In this document: positions 9,323-17,019 of the stretch, one piece after another | How positions within the stretch are numbered: the stretch's first letter is position 1 | Layout of the letters: each line of letters starts with the position of its first letter | From: Bacteroidales bacterium | GTDB lineage: Bacteria > Bacteroidota > Bacteroidia > Bacteroidales > UBA10428 | DNA: 64,000 nucleotides | Direction: 5' to 3' | NCBI GenBank assembly: GCA_016931575.1 | Contig: JAFGEO010000035.1 | Coordinates: 51,862-115,861, forward strand | The notes under the pieces: model-generated | Told to the model about the DNA's origin: nothing | Databases searched by the model: none | Seen by the model: only the letters and a program-made list of their open reading frames with translations | Translations under genes and position numbers: made by a program

Positions 9323-10018
9323 ATGAATAAGACTTTAGTTTTAGCAGGACTATGGTCCTCCGGATTGTGCCTGCTTTCATTTATCATCTGGATGGTTTCC
9401 TTTACAGGAATTGCCCTGAGCGCTCCTCTCTTTTCCTGGACAGATCTTGAAGGATATGTCAGCTATGTACATCATCAGAACCAGTTTTTTCAATACCTGG
9501 CCAAATCCTTTATGATTCTGTTTAGTCTGGCCTTTATGGCCCTGGCATTTGTTTACTATGAATTCGCAAGCGCAGAGAAAAAAATCCTGGCAAGACTGGC
9601 ATTGGCTTTTGCAGTACTTTTCGCCCTGGTATCATCTGTGCATTACTATGTGCAACTTACGGCGGTCAGGTTTTCAATCGGTGCAGGACACTATGAAGGG
9701 CTGGAGCATTTCCTGCAGGCCAATCCGACATCGTTCCTGGCTTCAGTAAATATGCTGGGCTGGACCCTCTTCCTGGGCTTGTCCTCCCTGTTTCTCTACC
9801 TTTCACTAAAACCGGGGTTGACGAACCATGGAATCCGTATGGGTTTGCTGGCGAATGCCATTTCCTGCCTGTCAGCCGGAGTGGGCTTCCTCCTTCAGGT
9901 CGATGTAATCACCTTTATTTTCATCAATATCGGCGTGGGCGGAGCTTGTATCCTCCTCACTTTTTCATCGGTCAGATTTTTCCTGCACCTTAAAAAGAAC
10001 AGCACCAAGACACACTAA
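9323..10018 (+). CDS. Polytopic membrane protein of unknown function
   Basis: This 231-residue protein starts at ATG 9323; an in-frame TTG at 9287 is less likely. About six hydrophobic helices are visible, with a loop of polar residues after helix 1 (SWTDLEGYVSYVHHQNQFF) and a basic tail (LKKNSTKTH), so the C-terminus is probably cytoplasmic. I recognise no catalytic motif and no named family. It is monocistronic and ends at a strong terminator. Confidence 0.7.
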   Translation: MNKTLVLAGLWSSGLCLLSFIIWMVSFTGIALSAPLFSWTDLEGYVSYVHHQNQFFQYLAKSFMILFSLAFMALAFVYYEFASAEKKILARLALAFAVLFALVSSVHYYVQLTAVRFSIGAGHYEGLEHFLQANPTSFLASVNMLGWTLFLGLSSLFLYLSLKPGLTNHGIRMGLLANAISCLSAGVGFLLQVDVITFIFINIGVGGACILLTFSSVRFFLHLKKNSTKTH

Positions 10019-10027
10019 ACAGAAGTT

Positions 10028-10057
10028 CTCCGGAGGAATATCCTCCGGAGTTTTCTT
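10028..10057 (+). terminator. Rho-independent terminator
   Basis: A perfect 10-bp stem CTCCGGAGGA/TCCTCCGGAG with a 3-nt loop ATA is followed by TTTTCTT, nine nt after the stop codon of the membrane protein gene. It is the clearest intrinsic terminator in the window. Confidence 0.85.
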
Positions 10058-10311
10058 TGAAATACCAGGCATCATCCAGCACTCCTCTGAATCTTCCATA
10101 GCTGAAGCCGTGCGCCGATGGAGGTTTTACACCCTTTGTCAGTGACATACACATGAGACTACAGCAATCTCCGGTATCTCTCCTTAGAAAATGGCTCATT
10201 TTTTGTGGCATACAACATATTGATTACCAGCATGGAAAATCCGAAAGGAATTCCATGCCGGTCTGACAAAACAAATTCAAAGAATTAAACAAAATCTTAA
10301 CCGCTACTCTT

Positions 10312-10641
10312 ATGAAAACAACTGCCAAACTTATTCTGAGCCTTGCGCTCACCCTTCTAAGCATCCAGGCGTTTGCCAGCGATGATGACATAAAAGAATT
10401 GAAACCCCCGAAGAATGCTATCCTTATCTCACAGGCAAGCTATAACTATTCTATAATCTACACCATGATCGATCTCGAGAACAATGAGATGGTTTTGGTT
10501 CTTTATGGCGGTTACCAGTCATTGGCCAGCGAAAATTACAAATTAAGAAATGTGATCAGAACCGGGATATATATTGATCCTGAACAACAGAAAGGAATAT
10601 TGAACACCTTTCCAGTGATAAATGGTAAAAGAGAGCCCTGA
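10312..10641 (+). CDS. Small exported protein of unknown function
   Basis: This 109-residue protein has a signal peptide ending AFAS (about residue 23) and a mature region with beta-strand-like segments (MVLVLYGGYQSLAS, RTGIYIDPEQQ). No family was recognised. It lies between a terminator and the corA leader and is probably transcribed alone. The flanking intergenic stretches (10058-10311 and 10642-10750) show no other gene. Confidence 0.55.
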   Translation: MKTTAKLILSLALTLLSIQAFASDDDIKELKPPKNAILISQASYNYSIIYTMIDLENNEMVLVLYGGYQSLASENYKLRNVIRTGIYIDPEQQKGILNTFPVINGKREP

Positions 10642-10750
10642 TCCGTTCCTCACCTCCGAAATGATTGAAGGTCGTAATAAATCATTTTGAATAATATCTC
10701 CGTGAAAGATATTAATCATGGTTTCCAACCTTTTATTTTCCGGATAAGTA

Positions 10751-10758
10751 TACCTTTG
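10751..10758 (+). promoter_or_regulatory. Candidate -7 promoter element of corA
   Basis: TACCTTTG fits the Bacteroidota -7 consensus TAnnTTTG exactly. A T-rich stretch lies at the -33 distance but there is no clear TTTG. Initiation about 6 nt downstream would create a 5' leader of ~115 nt before the corA ATG, long enough to contain the alternative hairpins described next. Confidence 0.5.
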
Positions 10759-10827
10759 TCAGCGAAATTATAAAATCAACAACAATGGACGAAGGCCCTT
10801 ATTATTGTCGATTCGAAGTAATAACAC

Positions 10828-10873
10828 TTCTGTAAGGGGCTTCTTATCTCCTTACAGAACTAACGTAAGGAGA
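10828..10873 (+). promoter_or_regulatory. Putative RNA switch in the corA leader with mutually exclusive hairpins
   Basis: Segment 10850-10859 (CCTTACAGAA) is perfectly complementary to 10828-10837 (TTCTGTAAGG), giving a 10-bp stem. The overlapping segment 10847-10855 (TCTCCTTAC) is perfectly complementary to 10865-10873 (GTAAGGAGA), which is the Shine-Dalgarno sequence 7 nt before the corA ATG, giving a 9-bp stem with a 9-nt loop. Both stems use the same strand and cannot form together. One hides the ribosome-binding site and the other frees it, the layout of a translational riboswitch or thermometer. The complementarity is seen directly; control by Mg2+ or another signal is inference. Confidence 0.55.
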
Positions 10874-10880
10874 CATTACC

Positions 10881-11810
10881 ATGATTAAAATCTTTCAAAC
10901 TTTCGGGGGGTATGTTGAAATAAACACACCGCAAAAGGGGTGCTGGATAAATATTACCAATCCTGCACCGGAAGAAACTCAGCAACTGACTGCCGATTTT
11001 GGCCTGCCCGCTGATATCGTCAGAGACATCCTTGACCAGGATGAGCGCCCGCGTATTGAGTTCGAGGACGACTGGACCCTGATCATCCTCCGGATACCGG
11101 TAGAAGCCAGAAATAATGGCGTACCTTTTTATACCATCCCACTCGGGATCTTCATGACAGACGAATTCACCCTTACGCTTTGCCTTCAGGAAAATGACGT
11201 CCTTCCGGCAAGGAAACCCTCGCCTTTCAGGGAGCAATACCAACAGATCACGGACAACCTTAACTTCATTCTGCGCCTGTTCCTGCGTGCAGGAAATCTG
11301 TACCTGCATTACCTGAAGCAGATCAACCAGATGACCTCTGCCATTGAGCAGGACCTGGAAAAGTCGATTAAAAACCAGGAACTGAACAAATTGCTCAAAA
11401 TGGAAAAATGCCTGGTGTATTTCATTACCTCGATAAAGGCCAATGAAATCGTCCTGGCAAAACTCCGGAACTCAAAAAAAATTACTTCGGAAATCAACGA
11501 GGACCTGTTGGAGGATGCATCGATCGAAAACAGGCAGGCACTTGAAATGGCACAGATCTATTCTGATATCCAGAGTGGGATGATGGATGCCTTTGCTTCG
11601 GTGATTTCCAATAACCTCAACGTTGTGATGAAGCAGCTCACTCTAATCTCCATCATCCTGATGATCCCGACACTGACTGTCAGCATCTTCGGAATGAATG
11701 TTCCGAATTACCTGGAGCATTCGGTTTGGGCACTGCCTTCCATAATCCTCGGATCGCTAATCCTATCAATTTTAGGTGTACTTTTGTTCAGGAAAAGACA
11801 GTGGTTTTAA
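10881..11810 (+). CDS. corA: CorA-family magnesium/divalent cation transporter
   Basis: This 309-residue protein has the CorA plan: a cytoplasmic alpha/beta and long-helix funnel (~1-245) followed by two C-terminal membrane helices. The signature GMN lies at residues 271-273 (FGMNVPNY) at the end of TM1, and a basic tail (FRKRQWF) follows TM2. It forms a pentameric inner-membrane channel for Mg2+ and possibly Co2+ or Ni2+. The start has a strong AAGGAG ribosome-binding site, unusual for Bacteroidota, placed inside the alternative hairpins of the leader. It appears monocistronic. Confidence 0.92.
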   Translation: MIKIFQTFGGYVEINTPQKGCWINITNPAPEETQQLTADFGLPADIVRDILDQDERPRIEFEDDWTLIILRIPVEARNNGVPFYTIPLGIFMTDEFTLTLCLQENDVLPARKPSPFREQYQQITDNLNFILRLFLRAGNLYLHYLKQINQMTSAIEQDLEKSIKNQELNKLLKMEKCLVYFITSIKANEIVLAKLRNSKKITSEINEDLLEDASIENRQALEMAQIYSDIQSGMMDAFASVISNNLNVVMKQLTLISIILMIPTLTVSIFGMNVPNYLEHSVWALPSIILGSLILSILGVLLFRKRQWF

Positions 11811-11992
11811 TGCCTGAAAAATTAGGAATGCCCTTCTATGTCAGTCTGCCAGGGAATTAAGAAGGTTTATTTGTTTTAGCGTTTTGGAAGGCTAGCGGGA
11901 ATTAATGCTGATTATTTCAGGGATATTCCGATATTTGACTTTGATAGTCAATGGCATAGATCCGATTATCATACCGGAACGAGACCGGGAAT

Positions 11993-12015
11993 TGATCATA
12001 GCAAAACCATGATCA
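11993..12015. promoter_or_regulatory. Inverted repeat upstream of the GNAT gene
   Basis: TGATCAT (11993-11999) and ATGATCA (12009-12015) form a perfect 7-bp inverted repeat with a 9-nt spacer, 42 nt before the next start codon. It may be an operator or a leader hairpin. No regulator is encoded nearby. The rest of 11811-12056 holds no gene. Confidence 0.3.
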
Positions 12016-12056
12016 GAAAAAGGAGAATTTTAGCACAAACTTAAAGATCACATCTC

Positions 12057-12887
12057 ATGATACTGCTTGATCCCACTTCCTATGAGAAAGTCATTGCTCC
12101 CCTTACAAAGGTAAAAATCAACAATCTTTTTGCCCGGGCAGTGGTTGAGAAGCATGTCACGGGTAAAATTTACGTGGATGATCCCCACAACCCTGCGAGC
12201 TTTCTGATAGCCCATCCCTATGGGATGTCACTTTTATTCGGCAATTCCCAAAATGAGGATTTTAACCGGGAGCTGGCAGATTATGCCTTTAATATTAACA
12301 AAGTCAGGAACAGCCATGAATGGCTGCAGGCTTTCCCGGGAGAGTGGGATACGGTTCTGACTAAACTTTTTGGCGACCGGCTTATCCCGTCGTCCGAGGC
12401 GGTTTCCGAACAGACCCCGGGCATTATCGAACTGAACACCCGACTTAATTTCAGGTTTAACCGTAAGAAATATTTAGCAGAGCAAAAGAAAATGCTGCCC
12501 TGCGAATGTAATATTGTGCGGACCGATGCCAGTCTTTTCCATGAAATGAAGGGAAAGGTAATCCCTCTTAACTTCTGGGATAGCGCCGAAGACTTCCTGA
12601 CGAGGGGCGCAGGATTTTGCATAACTTCAGGGGGAAACCTGGCCACCACGGCCTATTCTGCCTTTGTGCTTGAAAACCAGCTTGAAATTGGTATTGAAAC
12701 CCTGCCTGCATACCGGGAGAAGGGTTTTGCCCTCCATGCCTGCTCTGCGCTGATTGACTATTGCATTGAACGGAACTATGAACCGATCTGGGCCTGCAGG
12801 TTTGAAAACACAAATTCATATAAACTTGCCACCAGGCTGGGTTTTGAAATCAGTGCCAAAATTCCGTTTTACAGGCTGAGTAATTGA
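12057..12887 (+). CDS. GNAT acetyltransferase, ZmaR-like family
   Basis: This 276-residue cytoplasmic protein has an N-terminal ~110-residue extension and a C-terminal GNAT fold. The acetyl-CoA segment is visible in IETLPAYREKGFALHAC, and the closing ENTNSYKLATRLGFE is the usual GNAT helix-strand end. The two-part layout matches the GNAT_acetyltran group that contains the zwittermicin self-resistance enzyme ZmaR. The acceptor substrate is unknown; detoxification by N-acetylation is the default inference. It is a single gene. Confidence 0.75.
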   Translation: MILLDPTSYEKVIAPLTKVKINNLFARAVVEKHVTGKIYVDDPHNPASFLIAHPYGMSLLFGNSQNEDFNRELADYAFNINKVRNSHEWLQAFPGEWDTVLTKLFGDRLIPSSEAVSEQTPGIIELNTRLNFRFNRKKYLAEQKKMLPCECNIVRTDASLFHEMKGKVIPLNFWDSAEDFLTRGAGFCITSGGNLATTAYSAFVLENQLEIGIETLPAYREKGFALHACSALIDYCIERNYEPIWACRFENTNSYKLATRLGFEISAKIPFYRLSN

Positions 12888-12958
12888 GCATACAGGAAAA
12901 CCGGAGTTTTTAAAGTATTGCTGAAATAGTTTAGCCCGGTATTTGCAGTACCAGGTTG

Positions 12959-13930
12959 ATGGATCTAATAAAACTTATTTTGAAAAAGCTTACACTCTGC
13001 ATATTGCTGATCATCTGCACACTGGCACCAAGCCTGGCTACTTCAGGCCTGTTGAGGGCAGCAAAATTTGCAGACCAGAAAAAATCAAAGGCTTTATTGA
13101 CCTCCGAAGACAGTTTTACCAAATCGTGGAGCCGGTTTGATATTGACTCCAGGATGGGAAAGCCTAACAGCTCAAAAGCCGAACTATTGGCTTTTGCAGG
13201 AAAGCAGGCACTGGACTGGACAAAGGAAGAAACAGACCGGATTGAATCGGTCCTGAAACTCCTTGACGAAAGGCTCACTCAAAATAATCTGAAGATACCC
13301 CTGCCCAATGAGATCTTCCTTGTCAGGACGAGCGGTAAGGAGGAAGGTGGCGCTTCGGCCTACACAAGAGCTAACTACATTGTATTCAAGGCAAATATTG
13401 TTACAAGCCTTCCGGAAGAGGACCTCCTTCGGCTTATCAGCCATGAACTTTTCCACATTCTCTCGAGGAATAACGAACATTTCAGGAAAGAAATGTACAG
13501 CATCATCGGTTTTGAGTTGATGGATCCGGTAAGCTATCCCGAAAGCCTGCAGGAGTTCAGAATTACCAATCCGGATGCCACCCAAACCGACAGCTATATC
13601 AGGCTGGAGGCTGCAGGAAATGCCATCACCTGCATGATGGTCCTCTATGCAGAGAAGAAGTACGAAGGGGGTAATCTTTTTGGATACCTCAAAATCGGAT
13701 TCCTGCAGCTCGACCCTTCTTATCTGAAACCCTTGCAATTAAAAGGTAAACCGATACTATACAGCTTCAGGGAAGTTGACGGATTCTTTGAGCAGGTAGG
13801 AAAAAATACCCACTACCTTGTTCACCCGGAAGAGATCCTGGCGGATAATTTTGCTTTTGCCCTGTCAGCGGCTCCTGACCTTCCGGATCCATGGGTGGTG
13901 GAAAGGATCATGAAGGTACTGCAGGAATAA
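12959..13930 (+). CDS. Exported zinc metallopeptidase-like protein (HExxH)
   Basis: Translation from ATG 12959 gives 323 residues; a TTG lies one codon upstream. A signal peptide or membrane anchor (CILLIICTLAPSLA) is followed by a helical region. The zinc motif is HELFH in LISHELFHILSRNN (about residue 163), and a downstream EEILADNF gives a plausible third ligand Glu as in gluzincins. The protein probably acts in the periplasm or as a lipid-free secreted peptidase. I know no close named family. It is flanked by gaps and likely monocistronic. Confidence 0.65.
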   Translation: MDLIKLILKKLTLCILLIICTLAPSLATSGLLRAAKFADQKKSKALLTSEDSFTKSWSRFDIDSRMGKPNSSKAELLAFAGKQALDWTKEETDRIESVLKLLDERLTQNNLKIPLPNEIFLVRTSGKEEGGASAYTRANYIVFKANIVTSLPEEDLLRLISHELFHILSRNNEHFRKEMYSIIGFELMDPVSYPESLQEFRITNPDATQTDSYIRLEAAGNAITCMMVLYAEKKYEGGNLFGYLKIGFLQLDPSYLKPLQLKGKPILYSFREVDGFFEQVGKNTHYLVHPEEILADNFAFALSAAPDLPDPWVVERIMKVLQE

Positions 13931-14078
13931 TGTGGAAGGATACCTGCGAAAAACAATACCCGGGCTGACCAGCCGGTCACCTGATAAACTTACCAGTTCA
14001 GACTTTGAATTTTAAAACCTGAACCACATCCTCCGGTTCGACTTTTAAAAACACGACCGTTTCTCATACGGGGCAGCT

Positions 14079-14086
14079 TAGCTTTG
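14079..14086 (+). promoter_or_regulatory. Candidate -7 promoter element
   Basis: TAGCTTTG fits TAnnTTTG, 26 nt before the SDR start codon at 14112. No clear -33 partner is present. The call is by pattern only. Confidence 0.35.
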
Positions 14087-14111
14087 CATCAATAAGCAGA
14101 ATATTTGCACG

Positions 14112-15560
14112 ATGAGAAAAAAAACCATTTTACTGACCGGTGCAACGGGAAATATGGGCAGCGAAGGATTGAAACAATTGTATGCCCACCGAGACAAATA
14201 CCATATTGTTATCCTCGCTCTGCCTTCCAGGGAGGACAGAAAACGACTTGCCAACTACAAAAACAATGACAGCATATCGATCGTCTGGGGCGACCTGACA
14301 AATTATCAGGATGTTCAGAAGGCTGTATGTTTTGCCGACATAGTTTTACATGTTGGTGCCCTGGTTTCGCCCATGGCTGACAGGCACCCGGAGCTGGCCT
14401 GGAAAGTGAATTTCGAAGGAACCCGCAACATTGTGGATGCGCTTCTTTCGAGACCCGATAAAGATCAGGTAAAACTGGTCTCCATTGGTACAGTAGCACA
14501 AACCGGGAACCGCCCGGTACCCTATCACTGGGGAAGGATCGGGGATCCGCTGGTGCCGAGCCTGTATGATAATTATGCCCTGTCGAAAATTGCTGCCGAG
14601 CGCTATGTTATCGAGTCGGGACTAAAATACTGGGTATCCCTGCGGCAGACAGGTATCCTGCATGAAAACCTCCTGAAAATGAATGACGGTATTGCCTACC
14701 ACCAGCCCCTCAACAACCACCTGGAATGGATAACGGCTGCCGATTCCGGCAAATTGCTGTTGAATGTCTGTGCCGATGATATCCCCGAAGATTTCTGGGG
14801 GAAAGTGTATAACATTGGCGGAGGCGAGCCCTGCCGCCTGACAGCCTACCAGTTCACCGATAAGGTATACCGTATGCTGGGTGTTGACTTTCGCAAGCTG
14901 GAAGATCCCAACTGGTATGCCCTGCGAAATTTTCACGGGCAATACTATTATGATTCCGATCTGCTCAATGAGTACCTGCATTTCCGCAGGGAAGGCATCG
15001 ACGATATGCTGCGCCGCTTAAAATCAAAGTTACCGCTTACGCTCAGGCTGATTCCTCTCCTACCAAAGCGCTGGGTAAAACGAGCCATGCAGAAAAAAGC
15101 ATTAGCCGGCAATAGCCCCCTTCACTGGATTAAGCACAGCGATAAGGATCGCATACGGGCATTCCTGGGCTCCCGGAATTCCTGGGAGAATATTCCAGGA
15201 TGGGATGACTTTGAAATCGTTGTGGATCCTCCCTCCAAAAAGCTCGAGCACGGCTACAACGAAACCAAGGCCGCCGGTGATCTGGCACTGGCAGATATGC
15301 AACAGGCTGCCGCTTTCCGGGGTGGGCAATGCCTTTCCATTTCAATGAAAAGAGGGGATCTTAGGACAAAGCTCCACTGGCGCTGTTCCCAGAAACACGA
15401 TTTTGAAGCCAGCCCCTACCTGATCCTGAAGACCGGCCACTGGTGCGAAGAATGCCTGAAAGCTCCCTGGTCCTTCGACCGGATCGCTAAAACGAATCCC
15501 TTCATTGCCCAGATCTGGCATGTGGATCATCCTATCAAGGAGAATAATGTCTATGCATAA
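14112..15560 (+). CDS. NAD(P)-dependent extended SDR/epimerase with C-terminal zinc-ribbon-like tail
   Basis: This 482-residue protein has an N-terminal Rossmann motif GATGNMGSEG (about 9-18) and the catalytic Tyr/Lys in YALSKIAAE (about 157-165), as in nucleotide-sugar epimerases and dehydratases. After ~residue 320 comes a long extension. Its end carries WRCSQKHDFEASP and GHWCEEC, a Cys-x3-His ... Cys-x2-Cys pattern like the probable zinc ribbons of the DUF4379 type. That tail is unusual for the family, whose members normally stop near 320 residues. Substrate unknown; monocistronic by context. Confidence 0.75.
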   Translation: MRKKTILLTGATGNMGSEGLKQLYAHRDKYHIVILALPSREDRKRLANYKNNDSISIVWGDLTNYQDVQKAVCFADIVLHVGALVSPMADRHPELAWKVNFEGTRNIVDALLSRPDKDQVKLVSIGTVAQTGNRPVPYHWGRIGDPLVPSLYDNYALSKIAAERYVIESGLKYWVSLRQTGILHENLLKMNDGIAYHQPLNNHLEWITAADSGKLLLNVCADDIPEDFWGKVYNIGGGEPCRLTAYQFTDKVYRMLGVDFRKLEDPNWYALRNFHGQYYYDSDLLNEYLHFRREGIDDMLRRLKSKLPLTLRLIPLLPKRWVKRAMQKKALAGNSPLHWIKHSDKDRIRAFLGSRNSWENIPGWDDFEIVVDPPSKKLEHGYNETKAAGDLALADMQQAAAFRGGQCLSISMKRGDLRTKLHWRCSQKHDFEASPYLILKTGHWCEECLKAPWSFDRIAKTNPFIAQIWHVDHPIKENNVYA

Positions 15561-15695
15561 ATTCAAAGTTGTCAAGTATATACCTCCTGTATTCCATAAA
15601 AGCTAAGCAGGAATAAAAACTTTTTTATAACTTGCATACACCCATAATCCAATAGGGATAAACGAGGAATCGAATTTCATCATAACCAAAAGGCC

Positions 15696-15953
15696 ATGAA
15701 TGCAGAAATTAAGTTCCCCTACCGCTATTTTATACTAATTTTTATGTGGTTATGGAGCTTATGGATCATATACATCCTGTTAAGCAAGCTCAATCTGCCC
15801 GTCTCCTCAAAATTCATGGAGAGTATAAAAATGCTCTTCCTGTCCATCGGTGCTTTGGGACCCCTGATGGGTGCCATTAGTTCGCTTCGGCAATCCGGAG
15901 AGCATGGCGCCGTAAAGAGCTTCCTTAACTCCCAGGAACATCTCAGGTATTAA
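15696..15953 (+). pseudogene. Truncated CPBP-like intramembrane protease fragment
   Basis: The 85-residue product has two hydrophobic helices and the stretch LFLSIGALGPLMGAISSL followed by GEHGAVKSFL. This resembles the N-terminal quarter of CPBP-family intramembrane metalloproteases, which are normally 230-300 residues long. The conserved EExxxR and HxxxN motifs that would follow are absent, because the frame stops and the next gene begins 50 nt later. It is either a remnant or a short membrane protein of its own. Confidence 0.4.
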
Positions 15954-16002
15954 CATCGCGCTTCTTCAGGAACAAAAATTTATAATTTTTAAAAAAAACA
16001 TT

Positions 16003-16386
16003 ATGAAAACCATTTTCCAGGGCAAATCATGTATTGCCGAGTATAATCCTGAAAAATTCAGGATCTCTTACACATTTGAAGGATATCCGAATGTTGAGGA
16101 GCACAAAGTGATGTACCAGAAGGCTATGGAATTTTTACACCAGAATAAAACCGTTGCCTTCATTATGGATTTCAGAAAGATGAAAGGTACATTTTCTATG
16201 CTCAATGACTGGACCATCGATTTCTTCAGGCCTGCCGTGCAGATAGGTCTCAAAAAATCAGCAATGGTGCTGAACGAGGACATATTCACGGCATTTGCTG
16301 CCGACGATGCCCTGAAAAAAGTAAAGCTGATCCAGATCCAGATCTTCAGGGACCTCGAGGCAGCAGAGCAGTGGTGTTCAGAATAG
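16003..16386 (+). CDS. STAS/SpoIIAA-like domain protein of unknown function
   Basis: This 127-residue soluble protein has an alternating strand-helix pattern (TVAFIMDFRKMKG, KSAMVLNEDIF, FRDLEAAEQWCSE) typical of single-domain STAS or SpoIIAA-like proteins common in Bacteroidota. The last helix, with DLEAAEQWC, is characteristic of this group. The usual phosphorylatable Ser of classical anti-anti-sigma factors is not evident, so a regulatory role is uncertain. It is monocistronic. Confidence 0.6.
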   Translation: MKTIFQGKSCIAEYNPEKFRISYTFEGYPNVEEHKVMYQKAMEFLHQNKTVAFIMDFRKMKGTFSMLNDWTIDFFRPAVQIGLKKSAMVLNEDIFTAFAADDALKKVKLIQIQIFRDLEAAEQWCSE

Positions 16387-16490
16387 CATCGGATTCAGGC
16401 TATGGGCCTCATGCCTGATAACCCAGGGGCTTTTCTGGAGTGTCAGCGACAGGGATGAAGACTTTTTTCTACAGTTTTCAGGGATAAACT

Positions 16491-16557
16491 ATTGTACCCA
16501 CTTCTGTGTTTTGTATTTTTGCGCCCTCCCGAAGTAACCCGATAATTTCTTCGGGTT
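16491..16557 (+). promoter_or_regulatory. Promoter and structured leader of the DUF454/PL10 operon
   Basis: ATTG (16491-16494), a 19-nt spacer and TATTTTTG (16514-16521) fit the Bacteroidota promoter. Immediately downstream, two hairpins share the same 3' strand: CCCGAAG (16528-16534) with CTTCGGG (16549-16555), or AACCCGA (16536-16542) with TCGGGTT (16551-16557). The stems are short (7 bp each) and there is no T-run, so attenuation or mRNA protection are both only possibilities. Confidence 0.4.
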
Positions 16558-16626
16558 GGATAATCACCGGCCTGAATCGAACTGGCTGAGAAGGAGTACA
16601 GGAAGAAGCTGATTAATCAGGATTGC

Positions 16627-17019
16627 ATGAGGCTACTCAAACTTATCTATGTCGCAGGAGGAACACTATCCGTTGGATTAGGTGTTCTGGGTATCTTTGT
16701 TCCCGGTTTACCGACCACAGTTTTTTTACTTATTGCCGCATATTTGTACATGAGGAGTTCGGAAAAAATGTATAAATGGTTAATCTCCAATAGGCTATTA
16801 GGTAAGTACATCCTCGACTTCCATCAAAAAAAAGGGATGACGCTGCCGACAAAGATCTATGCCATTTCCCTCATGTGGCTGATGATCTCACTTTCTGTTA
16901 TCTTTTTCATACCTAATCCGATCATTGATTATGTTGTACTCGGTGTGGGTATCATAGGTACGATTTCGATGGGATTCCTGGTCAGAACGGTTAAATCAGA
17001 TAATGCAGATAAGTCATGA
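16627..17019 (+). CDS. YbaN/DUF454 family inner-membrane protein
   Basis: This 130-residue protein matches the DUF454 pattern: an N-terminal helix with GVLGIFVPGLPTTVFLLIAAY, then RSSEKMYKWLISNRLLGKYI, and two more helices near 80-120. The function is unknown across the family. The stop codon overlaps the start of the pectate lyase gene (ATGA at 17016-17019), so the two are translationally coupled, although a functional connection is not obvious. Confidence 0.85.
   Translation: MRLLKLIYVAGGTLSVGLGVLGIFVPGLPTTVFLLIAAYLYMRSSEKMYKWLISNRLLGKYILDFHQKKGMTLPTKIYAISLMWLMISLSVIFFIPNPIIDYVVLGVGIIGTISMGFLVRTVKSDNADKS

Noticed and set aside
13184..13738. 184-codon open frame opposite the HExxH metallopeptidase gene
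   Set aside because: It is antisense to a gene with a clear signal peptide and zinc motif and shows no family pattern.
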